Source of the DNA: Chitinophaga pinensis
GTDB lineage: Bacteria > Bacteroidota > Bacteroidia > Chitinophagales > Chitinophagaceae
Length of the DNA: 8,362 bases
Assembly (NCBI GenBank): GCA_943331145.2
Contig: CALQKL020000084.1
Coordinates: 1 to 8,362 of the forward strand
Direction of reading: 5' to 3'
The first letter of the stretch is position 1; each line of letters opens with the position of its first letter. The notes beneath the pieces are model-generated. The model saw only the letters and a list, made by a program, of their open reading frames with translations. It searched no databases and was not told the DNA's origin. Of the stretch, positions 1 through 6,496 are shown piece by piece. A program made the position numbers and the translations under genes.

Positions 1-842
1 AAATTAGCAGATATCGGTAATGCCAAATAAAACCTAACTGAATCTTTAGTGTACATGATTAAGTTTTTTCCGGATTTGGATTTTGATAAAGTTTTAAATC
101 CTTTTTGTGCTTGACTTAGCTTTTTGTATTTTCTAACAATTATTTTAAAATTCCTTATGTTATTGCTGCTGTCCAGTTTGGCCAAATTTATAGCTGAATC
201 AAAAGTTGCATTAGAGTCATTTATTATTGGGGTTGTATTGTTTTGAGCTGTAATTATTGAATTTTCTGAATTATTTTGTCGGTTGTCATTTTTTACATTT
301 AGAAATAAAAAATAAACTACAAATGCAATGATAATCGCAGACAATATGACAACTATAATGACCAGTAAATTGCTTTTTTTAGGTAGATTAGATCCATTCT
401 CTTTATTTGTCTTTTTATAAGAACGCTCTCCAGCATCTTTTGTATCATATTCAGATGCGGTTTCTTTATGCAACACAATTTTATTTGCTTGCGTGAATTC
501 TAGTATGCCCTCCTTTTTTTTCGTTATGCTTCCAAGACCTTCTAATACAATCGGTTTGCCTAGATTTAAAAACTGCTTATTCAACATAGTAAAAGATTCT
601 AAATCTGATGTGGCAAGCGGTTTTATTTTTTTTGTTGTTTCTGAAATGTATTGAATGAGCAATTCATCTTGTTCTGTATTTTTATCTGATTTGAATTCAA
701 TGCTATTTTCAGGGAAGATAAAATTTTGTGTATCATCTTTCGAATCAATAGGTTCTGCTACCAGATAAAAACTGCCAATGCCCTGCAATGAGAATTTTTT
801 GTTTTGGATAAAAAAAGGAATAATCAACTGTTCGATTTTCAT
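1..842 (-). CDS. HU-like (CCDC81-type) and SPOR domain membrane protein, 3' end cut by window edge
   Basis: The reading frame is open from an ATG at 842 to the left edge (280 complete codons). Residues about 1-30 (IEQLI, then FSLQGIGSFYL) and about 84-118 (FLNLGKPIVLEGLGSI, then GILEF) look like the paired HU-like segments of Bacteroidota CCDC81-type proteins, whose hallmark is a short G-[IL]-G-S-[FI] turn. A lysine-rich linker leads to one transmembrane helix at about 158-181 (LLVIIVVILSAIIIAFVVYF). An Asn/Ser/Thr-rich stretch follows. From about 229 (NFKIIVRKYKKLSQAQKGF, later DSVRFYLALP) the pattern fits the start of a SPOR domain, a fold that usually binds denuded peptidoglycan glycan strands. 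Known for the families: SPOR proteins act at the cell wall and division site. Inferred: a cytoplasmic HU-like part and a periplasmic SPOR part. It is transcribed divergently from the gene at 1001. The domain calls are by eye and no gene name is assigned. Confidence 0.75.
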   Translation of the reverse strand, partial: MKIEQLIIPFFIQNKKFSLQGIGSFYLVAEPIDSKDDTQNFIFPENSIEFKSDKNTEQDELLIQYISETTKKIKPLATSDLESFTMLNKQFLNLGKPIVLEGLGSITKKKEGILEFTQANKIVLHKETASEYDTKDAGERSYKKTNKENGSNLPKKSNLLVIIVVILSAIIIAFVVYFLFLNVKNDNRQNNSENSIITAQNNTTPIINDSNATFDSAINLAKLDSSNNIRNFKIIVRKYKKLSQAQKGFKTLSKSKSGKNLIMYTKDSVRFYLALPISAN

Positions 843-1000
843 GATTATAAGATTATTAAAAAAATAATAGCAATTAAATCTTACTTTGAAACATAAAAGG
901 ATTTTCTGCTTGACTATTGAAAACTCGTATGTAAAATTAAGCTCATTGCAATATAGCATAGTTATTCGATGTTTTAAACAAATTCAACTAATTTTACATC

Positions 1001-1450
1001 ATGTTATCAGATTCTGAAAATAGATTTATATCGCATTGGGAAAAAGTAAGATTACCTTATAGCACAACAATCAGTAAATTTAAAAGAGGTCTTCCCATTG
1101 CATTGATTTTTGGCGGATCTTTATTTTTATCATTGGCTGGGGTTTATTTTTTATCACCAGAATGGTATACAAAAATTTCACAACGGGCAAATTCATCTAT
1201 GATTGCTATTGTCATTGGGTTATTTTTATCTATCCTTTTTTTTGCTTATTTTAAAATGCATTTCAAATGGGAAATGGATGAACAATTGTTTAATGAATTA
1301 AATGCTAAACATAAAAAATACCTCGAAAAAACTACATTTTACGATAGGATGCAATCATCTGTAATTGGAGAATTTCGTGAAACAACAGAAGAAGATAAAA
1401 AACGACTTGAAAATTATTTAAAAGAAAAAAATAAGAAAAATGAAAATTAA
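1001..1450 (+). CDS. Two-helix membrane protein of unknown function
   Basis: This 149-residue protein has no family I can name. It has two hydrophobic helices, at about residues 31-51 (LPIALIFGGSLFLSLAGVYF) and 67-84 (MIAIVIGLFLSILFFAYF), separated by a short loop with SPEWYTK. The N-terminal 30 residues carry several basic residues and the roughly 65-residue C-terminal tail is highly charged, Lys/Glu-rich and probably helical. Both ends are therefore likely cytoplasmic, with the short loop outside. The gene starts on ATG. Its last 11 bases overlap the start of the FKBP lipoprotein gene, which argues for translational coupling and co-expression with it and with sdaA. The codon use and AT content resemble the neighbours, so it looks like a real resident gene rather than a chance frame. 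Confidence 0.75.
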   Translation: MLSDSENRFISHWEKVRLPYSTTISKFKRGLPIALIFGGSLFLSLAGVYFLSPEWYTKISQRANSSMIAIVIGLFLSILFFAYFKMHFKWEMDEQLFNELNAKHKKYLEKTTFYDRMQSSVIGEFRETTEEDKKRLENYLKEKNKKNEN

Positions 1451-1946
1451 AGTTTTAGGAATTTTATTTATGCTATCAACTACTTTAGGGTCATGTTTTA
1501 AAGAAGTAGAATGTGGATATAGAGATCAACAGTATGTGGCTTCAACTAGCGAAATTGCTTACATGCAATCTTTTTTTACAAGCAATAACATAACCGATTT
1601 AACCCAGCATTCAAGTGGTGTTTTTTATAAAATTACAAGTGTAGGAACTGGTGCAAATCCAGATTTGTGCAGCGCCATGTTGGTAAATTATAGCGCGTAT
1701 AGATTTGGATATGGAAATGCTTTTGATAGCTATTTAGACGATGCTGGCATTTCTTTTACATTGGGCACTTTGATTACTGGCGTTCAAAAAGTAATGCCAT
1801 TGGTAAAAGCTGGAGGTTCAATTGTTATGTACATTCCGCCTTCTTTGGCTTATGGAAATAATGAGCAAAGAGATCAATTGGGCAATATTATTTTGCCTGC
1901 AAATTCTTATATAAAATTTGAAATGTCGTTAAAGGCAGTACAATAA
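1440..1946 (+). CDS. FKBP-type peptidyl-prolyl cis-trans isomerase, lipoprotein
   Basis: This is a predicted peptidyl-prolyl isomerase that helps fold proteins in the cell envelope. The first 19 residues form a lipoprotein signal peptide: Lys at 2 and 4, a hydrophobic core, then a lipobox LGSC with the acylated cysteine at 19. Residues about 78-168 match the FKBP fold: MLVNYSAY (strand with Tyr84), AFDS (Phe95-Asp96), FTLGTLITGVQKVMPLVKAG (Phe106, Ile112), YIPPSLAYG (Tyr138) and IKFEMSL (Phe160). The length of 168 fits small single-domain Bacteroidota FKBP lipoproteins. The usual Trp at the floor of the pocket (IKGW in many members) is Val115 here, so activity or ligand choice may differ. Two cysteines (25 and 77) remain in the mature part. 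The gene overlaps its upstream neighbour by 11 bases and lies 12 bases ahead of sdaA. The family call is firm; the natural client is unknown. Confidence 0.9.
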   Translation: MKIKVLGILFMLSTTLGSCFKEVECGYRDQQYVASTSEIAYMQSFFTSNNITDLTQHSSGVFYKITSVGTGANPDLCSAMLVNYSAYRFGYGNAFDSYLDDAGISFTLGTLITGVQKVMPLVKAGGSIVMYIPPSLAYGNNEQRDQLGNIILPANSYIKFEMSLKAVQ

Positions 1947-1958
1947 AATCTAATAAAT

Positions 1959-3383
1959 TTGAATCACGAAGCGATTTCCATTTTTGACATGTTTAAAATT
2001 GGCATTGGGCCAAGTAGCAGTCATACACTCGGTCCATGGCGAGCTGCACAACGAATGGTGAAAGAATTAGAATCGCTCGGCAAGTTGAATGAGGTTACTG
2101 GTATAAAAGTTTTATTATATGGTTCATTAGCCAAAACGGGTATCGGGCATGGAACCGATATTGCGGTTCAGTTGGGGCTAATAAATGCAGATCCAGTAAC
2201 GATAAATGTAGATTCTATTGGCAAAATAATCGCTTCAATCGCTGCAGAAAAAAAAATCCATATAGGCAACATAAATGAAATCAGTTTTGATCCTTCCTTA
2301 GATATCGAATTCTTGGTTCAAGAAACATTGCCATTTCATCCCAATGCACTTTCATTTTTAGTAAGCTTGAAGCATGACCATCTTTCATTTACTTATTTTT
2401 CAATAGGAGGTGGGTTTGTTGTAAAAGAGGGAGATATATTACAATCTAATCAACAAGTAGAGTTGCCTTTTCCAATAAATACGGCTGATGAACTTTTGCA
2501 TTGGTGTCGTAAAACTGGGTTAAACATAAGCGATATCGTGTTAGAGAATGAAACCGCATGGCGATCAGAAAATGATACAAAAAATGGCATCTTACAAATA
2601 TGGGAAACCATGAAAGCTTGTATATATAAGGGTTGTCATACACAAGGTTATTTGCCAGGAGGGTTAAATGTAAAAAGACGCGCATTTGATTTAAATAAAA
2701 AATTATTGCTTAATTCCAATTATACCGCTTATGAATCTTGGCTAGAATGCATTGAAAAAGGGGGACATGATTTCAGTTATATTTTAGATTGGGTGAGTTG
2801 TTTTGCTCTTGCTGTTAATGAAGAAAATGCCTCTTTTGGAAGGGTCGTAACAGCTCCAACAAATGGAGCGGCCGGTGTTATACCAGCTGTTTTGATGTAT
2901 TATATAGCTTTTTGCAAAGGGAATGATGAACAAAAAATCATTCAATTTTTACTAACCGCCTCGGAAATTGGTAGCATTTTTAAAAAGGGAGCAACCATAT
3001 CTGCAGCAATGGGAGGATGTCAGGCAGAAATTGGGGTGAGTAGTGCAATGGCTGCAGCTGCTTTAACCGAATCTATGGGAGGTACTCAACGTCAAGTATT
3101 AATGGCTGCAGAAATTGCCATGGAACATCATTTGGGATTAACCTGCGACCCCATAAAAGGGTTGGTTCAAATTCCTTGTATTGAAAGAAATACCATGGGT
3201 GCCATTAAAGCAATTACCGCCTCTCAATTGGCGCTTCAAAGTACTCCCGATTTTGCAAAAGTTAGTTTAGATGGTGTGATTAAAACCATGTGGGATACGG
3301 CATTAGACATGAACACAAAGTATAAAGAAACCTCAGATGGAGGACTTGCTATTCATATTCCGTTGAGTTTGAGTGAGTGTTAA
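1959..3383 (+). CDS. sdaA: L-serine ammonia-lyase, iron-sulfur type
   Basis: The enzyme deaminates L-serine to pyruvate and ammonia in the cytoplasm using a [4Fe-4S] cluster. This is the fused single-chain form: a beta-type domain at about residues 3-160 with the signature FKIGIGPSSSHTLGPWRAA, and an alpha-type domain at about 190-470 with VVTAPTNGAAGVIPA, KKGATISAAMGGCQAEIG and LTCDPIKGLVQIPCIERN. Cluster ligands expected from the family are Cys354, Cys396 and Cys407. Their spacings of 42 and 11 equal those of the Legionella enzyme (Cys343, 385, 396). The last residue, Cys474, fits the fourth, C-terminal ligand described there. The start is TTG: the frame behind it reaches the stop of the FKBP gene after four codons with no ATG, and the next ATG (1989) would remove conserved residues ISIFD. 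The 474-residue length is normal. The 12-base spacing suggests an operon with the two genes upstream. Confidence 0.95.
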   Translation: MNHEAISIFDMFKIGIGPSSSHTLGPWRAAQRMVKELESLGKLNEVTGIKVLLYGSLAKTGIGHGTDIAVQLGLINADPVTINVDSIGKIIASIAAEKKIHIGNINEISFDPSLDIEFLVQETLPFHPNALSFLVSLKHDHLSFTYFSIGGGFVVKEGDILQSNQQVELPFPINTADELLHWCRKTGLNISDIVLENETAWRSENDTKNGILQIWETMKACIYKGCHTQGYLPGGLNVKRRAFDLNKKLLLNSNYTAYESWLECIEKGGHDFSYILDWVSCFALAVNEENASFGRVVTAPTNGAAGVIPAVLMYYIAFCKGNDEQKIIQFLLTASEIGSIFKKGATISAAMGGCQAEIGVSSAMAAAALTESMGGTQRQVLMAAEIAMEHHLGLTCDPIKGLVQIPCIERNTMGAIKAITASQLALQSTPDFAKVSLDGVIKTMWDTALDMNTKYKETSDGGLAIHIPLSLSEC

Positions 3384-3431
3384 TTAAGCTTTTTGTAAAA
3401 CAATAGTTGATTTTAAATCCTAAGGCAACAA

Positions 3432-3869
3432 TTAAACCCCATATTTCCTTTTAATTTCCCGATCAGATTCTCGTTCCTTTATAGTGTTTCGTTTATCAAA
3501 ATGTTTTTTTCCTTTTCCTAATCCAATTTCAATTTTTGCCAACCCCTTTTCACTAAAAAATATACGAATGGGAATTATACTGTAACCTTTTTCCTGGATT
3601 TTAGTTTCTAGCTTTTTTAATTCTTTTTTGTTCAACAAAAGTTTCCTTTCTTGTAAAGGTTCATGATTGATATAGGTACCAAAGGCATATTCGGATATAT
3701 GCAGACTTTTTACAAACAATTCGCCTTGATGAAAAATACAATAGCTGTCGTTAAAGCTTAATTTTCCAGCACGTAATGATTTTATCTCCGTTCCGGCCAA
3801 CACCATGCCAGCATTATAAGAAGCTTCAAAAAAATATTCAAAATGTGCCTTGCGATTTAAGAATTCCAA
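3432..3869 (-). CDS. smpB: SsrA-binding protein SmpB
   Basis: SmpB binds tmRNA (SsrA) and brings it to stalled ribosomes so that they can be released and the unfinished peptide tagged for degradation (trans-translation). The 145-residue sequence shows the family pattern from end to end: NRKAHFEYFFEASYNAGMVL, GTEIKSLRAGK (26-36), GELFVKSLHISEYAFG, INHEPLQERKLLLNKKELKKL, GYSIIPIRIFF, GLGKGKKHFDKR (116-127) and a basic tail ending in REIKRKYGV that enters the ribosomal A site. The start is TTG at 3869. An in-frame stop lies six codons upstream, no ATG lies between, and the first internal ATG (residue 22) would delete the conserved N-terminus. It converges on sdaA with a 48-base gap in which I see no clear hairpin. 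The tmRNA gene itself is not in the window. Confidence 0.96.
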   Translation of the reverse strand: MEFLNRKAHFEYFFEASYNAGMVLAGTEIKSLRAGKLSFNDSYCIFHQGELFVKSLHISEYAFGTYINHEPLQERKLLLNKKELKKLETKIQEKGYSIIPIRIFFSEKGLAKIEIGLGKGKKHFDKRNTIKERESDREIKRKYGV

Positions 3870-4298
3870 TTTTCGTTTTTTGTAAAGTTATACCAATTTG
3901 ATTTAAAAAACATTTTCAAATATTTTGCTATAATACCGATGTGGTAGCTGTTTGGGGCAATTTTATTGGACCATTACAGATATCCAATGGTACTAATTAC
4001 AAGTTTAATTTAATCCGGAACTAAGTAAGGAGATAGTGGTAAAAGGTTAAGGTTTTTTGTTTGGCTTTTTCTTTAATTTATCATTACAAGATTATACATA
4101 AAAAAGAAAACCAGGGTAGAAACCCCGGTTCGTTTTTAATCCGTACCCTATGAAAACTGACGTAAATGTAAATGCTTTTTTCAAAAAAAACATTTTTATT
4201 ATTAATTTTTTATTAACAATTTAAATTATGTAGTATGCCTATTACAAATAAGTATTTAATTGAATATAGATTGAAATGAAATATAATTAATTATATCG
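3870..4298. other. 429-base gap between smpB and accD without a convincing gene
   Basis: The gap is AT-rich and holds no supported protein gene. Three things can be seen in it. The first is a frame open from 3902 to 4024 on the plus strand without an ATG, whose C-terminal half reads like ordinary protein. The second is a GC-rich hairpin at 4109-4130 with T runs on both sides. The third is TACCCTATGAAAAC, ending at 4157, which begins a 24-codon frame (4150-4224) rich in Phe, Ile and Lys. The stretch 4160-4298 is nearly pure AT. The smpB promoter must lie somewhere in the right-hand neighbourhood of 3870, but I could not find a well-spaced TTTG / TAnnTTTG pair. Confidence 0.6.
4101..4137 (-). 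terminator. Hairpin with T runs on both sides, probable terminator after accD
   Basis: AACC (4109-4112) pairs with GGTT (4127-4130) and GGGT (4114-4117) with ACCC (4122-4125), around one A/C mismatch and a four-base loop. Read on the minus strand, the stem is followed by TTTTCTTTTTT, which fits an intrinsic terminator about 170 bases after the accD stop. Read on the plus strand it is followed by CGTTTTT, so it could also work in that direction. The long distance from accD and the conserved-looking bases next to it leave open that it is part of a small RNA or another element. Confidence 0.55.
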
Positions 4299-5210
4299 TC
4301 ATTTAAGAAACAGTTCTAAAATGGTAGATAATTTTTGTTTCATATTTTTTCTGTGAACGATAAAATCAAGAAAACCATGTTCTAATAAAAACTCGCTTCT
4401 TTGAAATCCTTCTGGCAAATCTTTTTTAATGGTTTCTTTGATTACACGAGGTCCGGCAAATCCAATTAATGCATTTGGTTCAGCGCAAATGATATCTCCC
4501 AACATGGCAAACGAAGCCGTTGTTCCGCCAAAAGTTGGATCTGTACACAATGAAATGTAAGGAACCTTTGCATTGCTTAATTGTGTTAGTTTTCCTGATG
4601 TTTTTGCAAGTTGCATTAGAGAAAATGCACTTTCCATCATTCTCGCACCGCCACTTTTATTGATAATCATAAATGGTATGCGGTGCTCAATACAATAATC
4701 GCAAGCCCTTGATATTTTTTCGCCCATTACGCTGCCCAAACTTCCACCTATAAACTCAAAATCCATACAAGCAATTACAAAGTCTTTACCTTCTATTTTT
4801 CCATGCGCAACCGTTATAGAATCGTGGATATCTGTTTTAGAATAGGTTTCTTCAAGTCGGGTTTGGTAAGGTTTTAAATCTACGAATCCCAAGTAGTCTT
4901 TTGAAATTATACCTGCAAATAGTTCAGTATAACTGTTTTCGTCAAATAAGATTTGGAAATATTCATCACTTCCAATTCTGTGGTGATGGTCGCACTTGCC
5001 ACATACATATTTATTTTCTTCAAGATCGTCGATGGTTTCTATATGGTTACAAGATGGACATTTTGCCCACAATCCCTCTGGTGCATCTTTTTTGTCTTTT
5101 GTAGACGTCAGAATCCCTTGTTTTTTTCTTCTAAACCAGCTGCTTTTTTCGGCATTTGATACAACATCTTCTCCCGAAAGGCGAGCATCAATATCTTCTT
5201 CAATTTTCAT
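4299..5210 (-). CDS. accD: Acetyl-CoA carboxylase, carboxyltransferase beta subunit
   Basis: AccD, together with AccA, moves the carboxyl group from carboxybiotin on AccB to acetyl-CoA and makes malonyl-CoA, the committed step of fatty acid synthesis. From the chosen ATG at 5210 the protein has 303 residues. A charged N-terminal stretch of about 45 residues precedes PEGLWAKCPSC. The zinc ribbon is CPSC (Cys51, Cys54) and CGKC (Cys70, Cys73). The crotonase-like carboxyltransferase core follows with FIGGSLGSVMGEK, KSGGARMMES, TDPTFGGTTASFAMLGD and EPNALIGFAGPRV, then GFQRSEFLLEHGFLDFIVHR near the end. A TTG two codons upstream (5216) keeps the frame open, but ATG is the simpler start. The gene lies downstream of fbaB but is separated from it by a terminator, so it is probably its own unit. 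No accA is seen in the window. Confidence 0.96.
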   Translation of the reverse strand: MKIEEDIDARLSGEDVVSNAEKSSWFRRKKQGILTSTKDKKDAPEGLWAKCPSCNHIETIDDLEENKYVCGKCDHHHRIGSDEYFQILFDENSYTELFAGIISKDYLGFVDLKPYQTRLEETYSKTDIHDSITVAHGKIEGKDFVIACMDFEFIGGSLGSVMGEKISRACDYCIEHRIPFMIINKSGGARMMESAFSLMQLAKTSGKLTQLSNAKVPYISLCTDPTFGGTTASFAMLGDIICAEPNALIGFAGPRVIKETIKKDLPEGFQRSEFLLEHGFLDFIVHRKNMKQKLSTILELFLK

Positions 5211-5253
5211 TTTCAAATATTTTTATTTTTCTGAAATGGATTTAGTTTACCCT

Positions 5254-5288
5254 CAAAACGATTAATTATTGATAAACATCGCTCAAAA
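5254..5288 (-). promoter_or_regulatory. Candidate accD promoter, Bacteroidota -33/-7 type
   Basis: On the minus strand TTTTG (5288-5284) is followed after 22 bases by TCGTTTTG (5261-5254), which matches the TAnnTTTG -7 box of Bacteroidota primary sigma factors at all but one fixed position. It lies just past the fbaB terminator and about 44 bases before the accD ATG, which is where an accD promoter is needed. AT-rich DNA makes chance matches common. Confidence 0.35.
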
Positions 5289-5304
5289 TTAAGGGTTAAA
5301 TTTC

Positions 5305-5352
5305 TAAAAAATAAAAAACCCTTTCAATCGGTAAATGCCTAAAGAAAGGGTT
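5305..5352 (-). terminator. Intrinsic terminator after fbaB
   Basis: GAAAGGGTT (5344-5352) and AACCCTTTC (5317-5325) are perfect inverted repeats of nine bases around an 18-base loop that can itself form a small GGT/GCC stem. On the minus strand the stem runs directly into TTTTTATTTTTT. It starts about 28 bases past the fbaB stop and separates fbaB from accD. Confidence 0.85.
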
Positions 5353-5380
5353 CTTTGTTTGTGTATTTTTTTATTGTTAA

Positions 5381-6436
5381 TTAGGCAATGGTAATGCTGT
5401 CATCTAAATAAACATCTTGGATTGCATTCAACAATTCAATTCCTTCTTTTAGTGGACGTTGAAAAGCTTTTCTACCTAATATCAACCCCATTCCACCAGC
5501 TCTTTTATTTACAACAGCAGTTGTAACTGATTCTGCCATATCTGATGCTCCTTTACTTTCACCACCGCTATTGATTAAACCCACACGACCCATGTAGCAA
5601 TTGGCTACTTGATAACGGGTTAAATCGATTGGATGATCAGTGGTAAGATTGCTATACACCAATGGAGAAGTTTTACCATGCTTTGTAGCAAGATATCCGC
5701 CATTATTGGTTGGCATTTTTTGTTTGATGATATCTGCTTGTAACGTTACTCCTAAATGATTTGCTTGACCGGTTAAATCAGCTGAAGTGTGATAATCAAC
5801 GCCATCTACTTTAAATCCATTGTTTCTTGTATAGCACCACAATACGGTAGCCATACCCAATTCATGTGCCATTTCAAATGCAGTTGCTACTTCTTGTAAT
5901 TGTCTGGTGCTGTTATCGCTTCCCCAATAAATGGTTGCGCCAACTGAAGTTGCACCCATGTTCCATGCCGATTTAATTTGTCCAAACATGATTTGGTCGA
6001 ATTTATTAGGAAGACTCAAAAATTCATTGTGGTTTATTTTAACCATCATTGGAATTTTGTGTGCATATTTTCTACTTACAATTCCAAGAACGCCAAATGT
6101 AGAAGCAACACCATTGCATCCTCCTTCAATAGCTAATTTCACAATATTCTCAGGATCGAAATATGAAGGGTTTGGTGCAAAAGATGCACCAGCACTATGT
6201 TCTATGCCTTGATCAACCGGTAAAATGGAAACATATCCTGTGCCACCCAAACGACCATGATTCAATAATCCTTGAAGGCTATTTAAAGTTTGGTTGTTTC
6301 TATTGCTATTCATCCAAATATTATCAATATGAGAAGGTGAAGGAAGATGAATTTGTTCTTTAGGAATTGAAGTACAAACGTGATTTAAAAGATGATCTGC
6401 ATCTTTTCCTAATAATTCAATAATGTTTGTTGCCAT
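5381..6436 (-). CDS. fbaB: Fructose-bisphosphate aldolase, class I (DhnA/FbaB type)
   Basis: This cytoplasmic enzyme splits fructose 1,6-bisphosphate into dihydroxyacetone phosphate and glyceraldehyde 3-phosphate, and works in reverse in gluconeogenesis, through a Schiff base on lysine with no metal. From the ATG at 6436 it has 351 residues, almost the same as Escherichia coli FbaB (350), and the likeness is strong throughout: IIELLGKDADHLLNH at the N-terminus, GTGYVSILPVDQGIEHSAGA, GATIYWGSD, VDYHTSADLTGQANHLG, ADIIKQKM with Lys238 as the expected Schiff-base residue, ANCYMGRVGLINSGGESKGA, VVNKRAGGMGLILGRKAFQ and DVYLDDSITIA at the C-terminus. The frame extends six codons upstream to a TTG (6454). 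ATG is preferred because it aligns with the family N-terminus and because a good -7 box overlaps the TTG. The gene is followed by a clear terminator. Confidence 0.97.
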   Translation of the reverse strand: MATNIIELLGKDADHLLNHVCTSIPKEQIHLPSPSHIDNIWMNSNRNNQTLNSLQGLLNHGRLGGTGYVSILPVDQGIEHSAGASFAPNPSYFDPENIVKLAIEGGCNGVASTFGVLGIVSRKYAHKIPMMVKINHNEFLSLPNKFDQIMFGQIKSAWNMGATSVGATIYWGSDNSTRQLQEVATAFEMAHELGMATVLWCYTRNNGFKVDGVDYHTSADLTGQANHLGVTLQADIIKQKMPTNNGGYLATKHGKTSPLVYSNLTTDHPIDLTRYQVANCYMGRVGLINSGGESKGASDMAESVTTAVVNKRAGGMGLILGRKAFQRPLKEGIELLNAIQDVYLDDSITIA

Positions 6437-6451
6437 AAAATTTATTTTTTG

Positions 6452-6459
6452 CAAAAATA
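6452..6459 (-). promoter_or_regulatory. Candidate fbaB -7 box (TATTTTTG)
   Basis: TATTTTTG on the minus strand is a full match to the Bacteroidota TAnnTTTG box and ends 15 bases before the fbaB ATG. The T-rich stretch about 20-26 bases further upstream is only a weak -33 box. If real, transcription would start about 10 bases before the ATG, which rules out the TTG at 6454 as the start. Confidence 0.4.
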
Positions 6460-6496
6460 AGTAATCGAAATGTTTTTTAAAAACATAGTTTGATTT

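Noticed and set aside
910..937. TTGACT, 16 bases, TAAAAT upstream of the gene at 1001, resembling an Escherichia coli sigma70 promoter.
   Set aside because: Bacteroidota primary sigma factors use a different -33/-7 pattern, and such matches are frequent in AT-rich DNA. No well-spaced TTTG / TAnnTTTG pair was found here.
2446..2685. Minus-strand frame of 79 codons inside sdaA.
   Set aside because: It lies wholly inside a well-supported gene on the other strand and has no recognisable protein features.
3911..3926. CATTTTCAAATATTTT is repeated exactly at 5208-5223, near the smpB and accD starts.
   Set aside because: At accD it overlaps the start codon, it is AT-rich and only 16 bases long, and nothing else around the copies matches, so chance is the simplest explanation.
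4150..4224. A 24-codon frame starting with ATGAAAACTGAC in the smpB-accD gap.
   Set aside because: After the first nine codons it is almost only Phe, Ile, Asn, Lys and Leu as expected of AT-rich DNA. Not called as a gene; kept only as part of the hairpin element finding.
5211..5216. A TTG start for accD two codons upstream of the ATG.
   Set aside because: It adds only two residues to a variable N-terminus; an ATG at 5210 is the more likely start.
4901..5265. Three overlapping plus-strand frames over the 5' part of accD.
   Set aside because: They are antisense shadows of accD; their cysteine- and phenylalanine-rich products come from the reverse complement of its codons.
5931..6363. Plus-strand frames inside fbaB.
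   Set aside because: They are antisense to a highly conserved aldolase and carry no family motif.
6437..6454. A TTG start for fbaB six codons upstream of the ATG.
   Set aside because: The ATG at 6436 aligns with the Escherichia coli FbaB N-terminus, and a -7 box overlaps the TTG.
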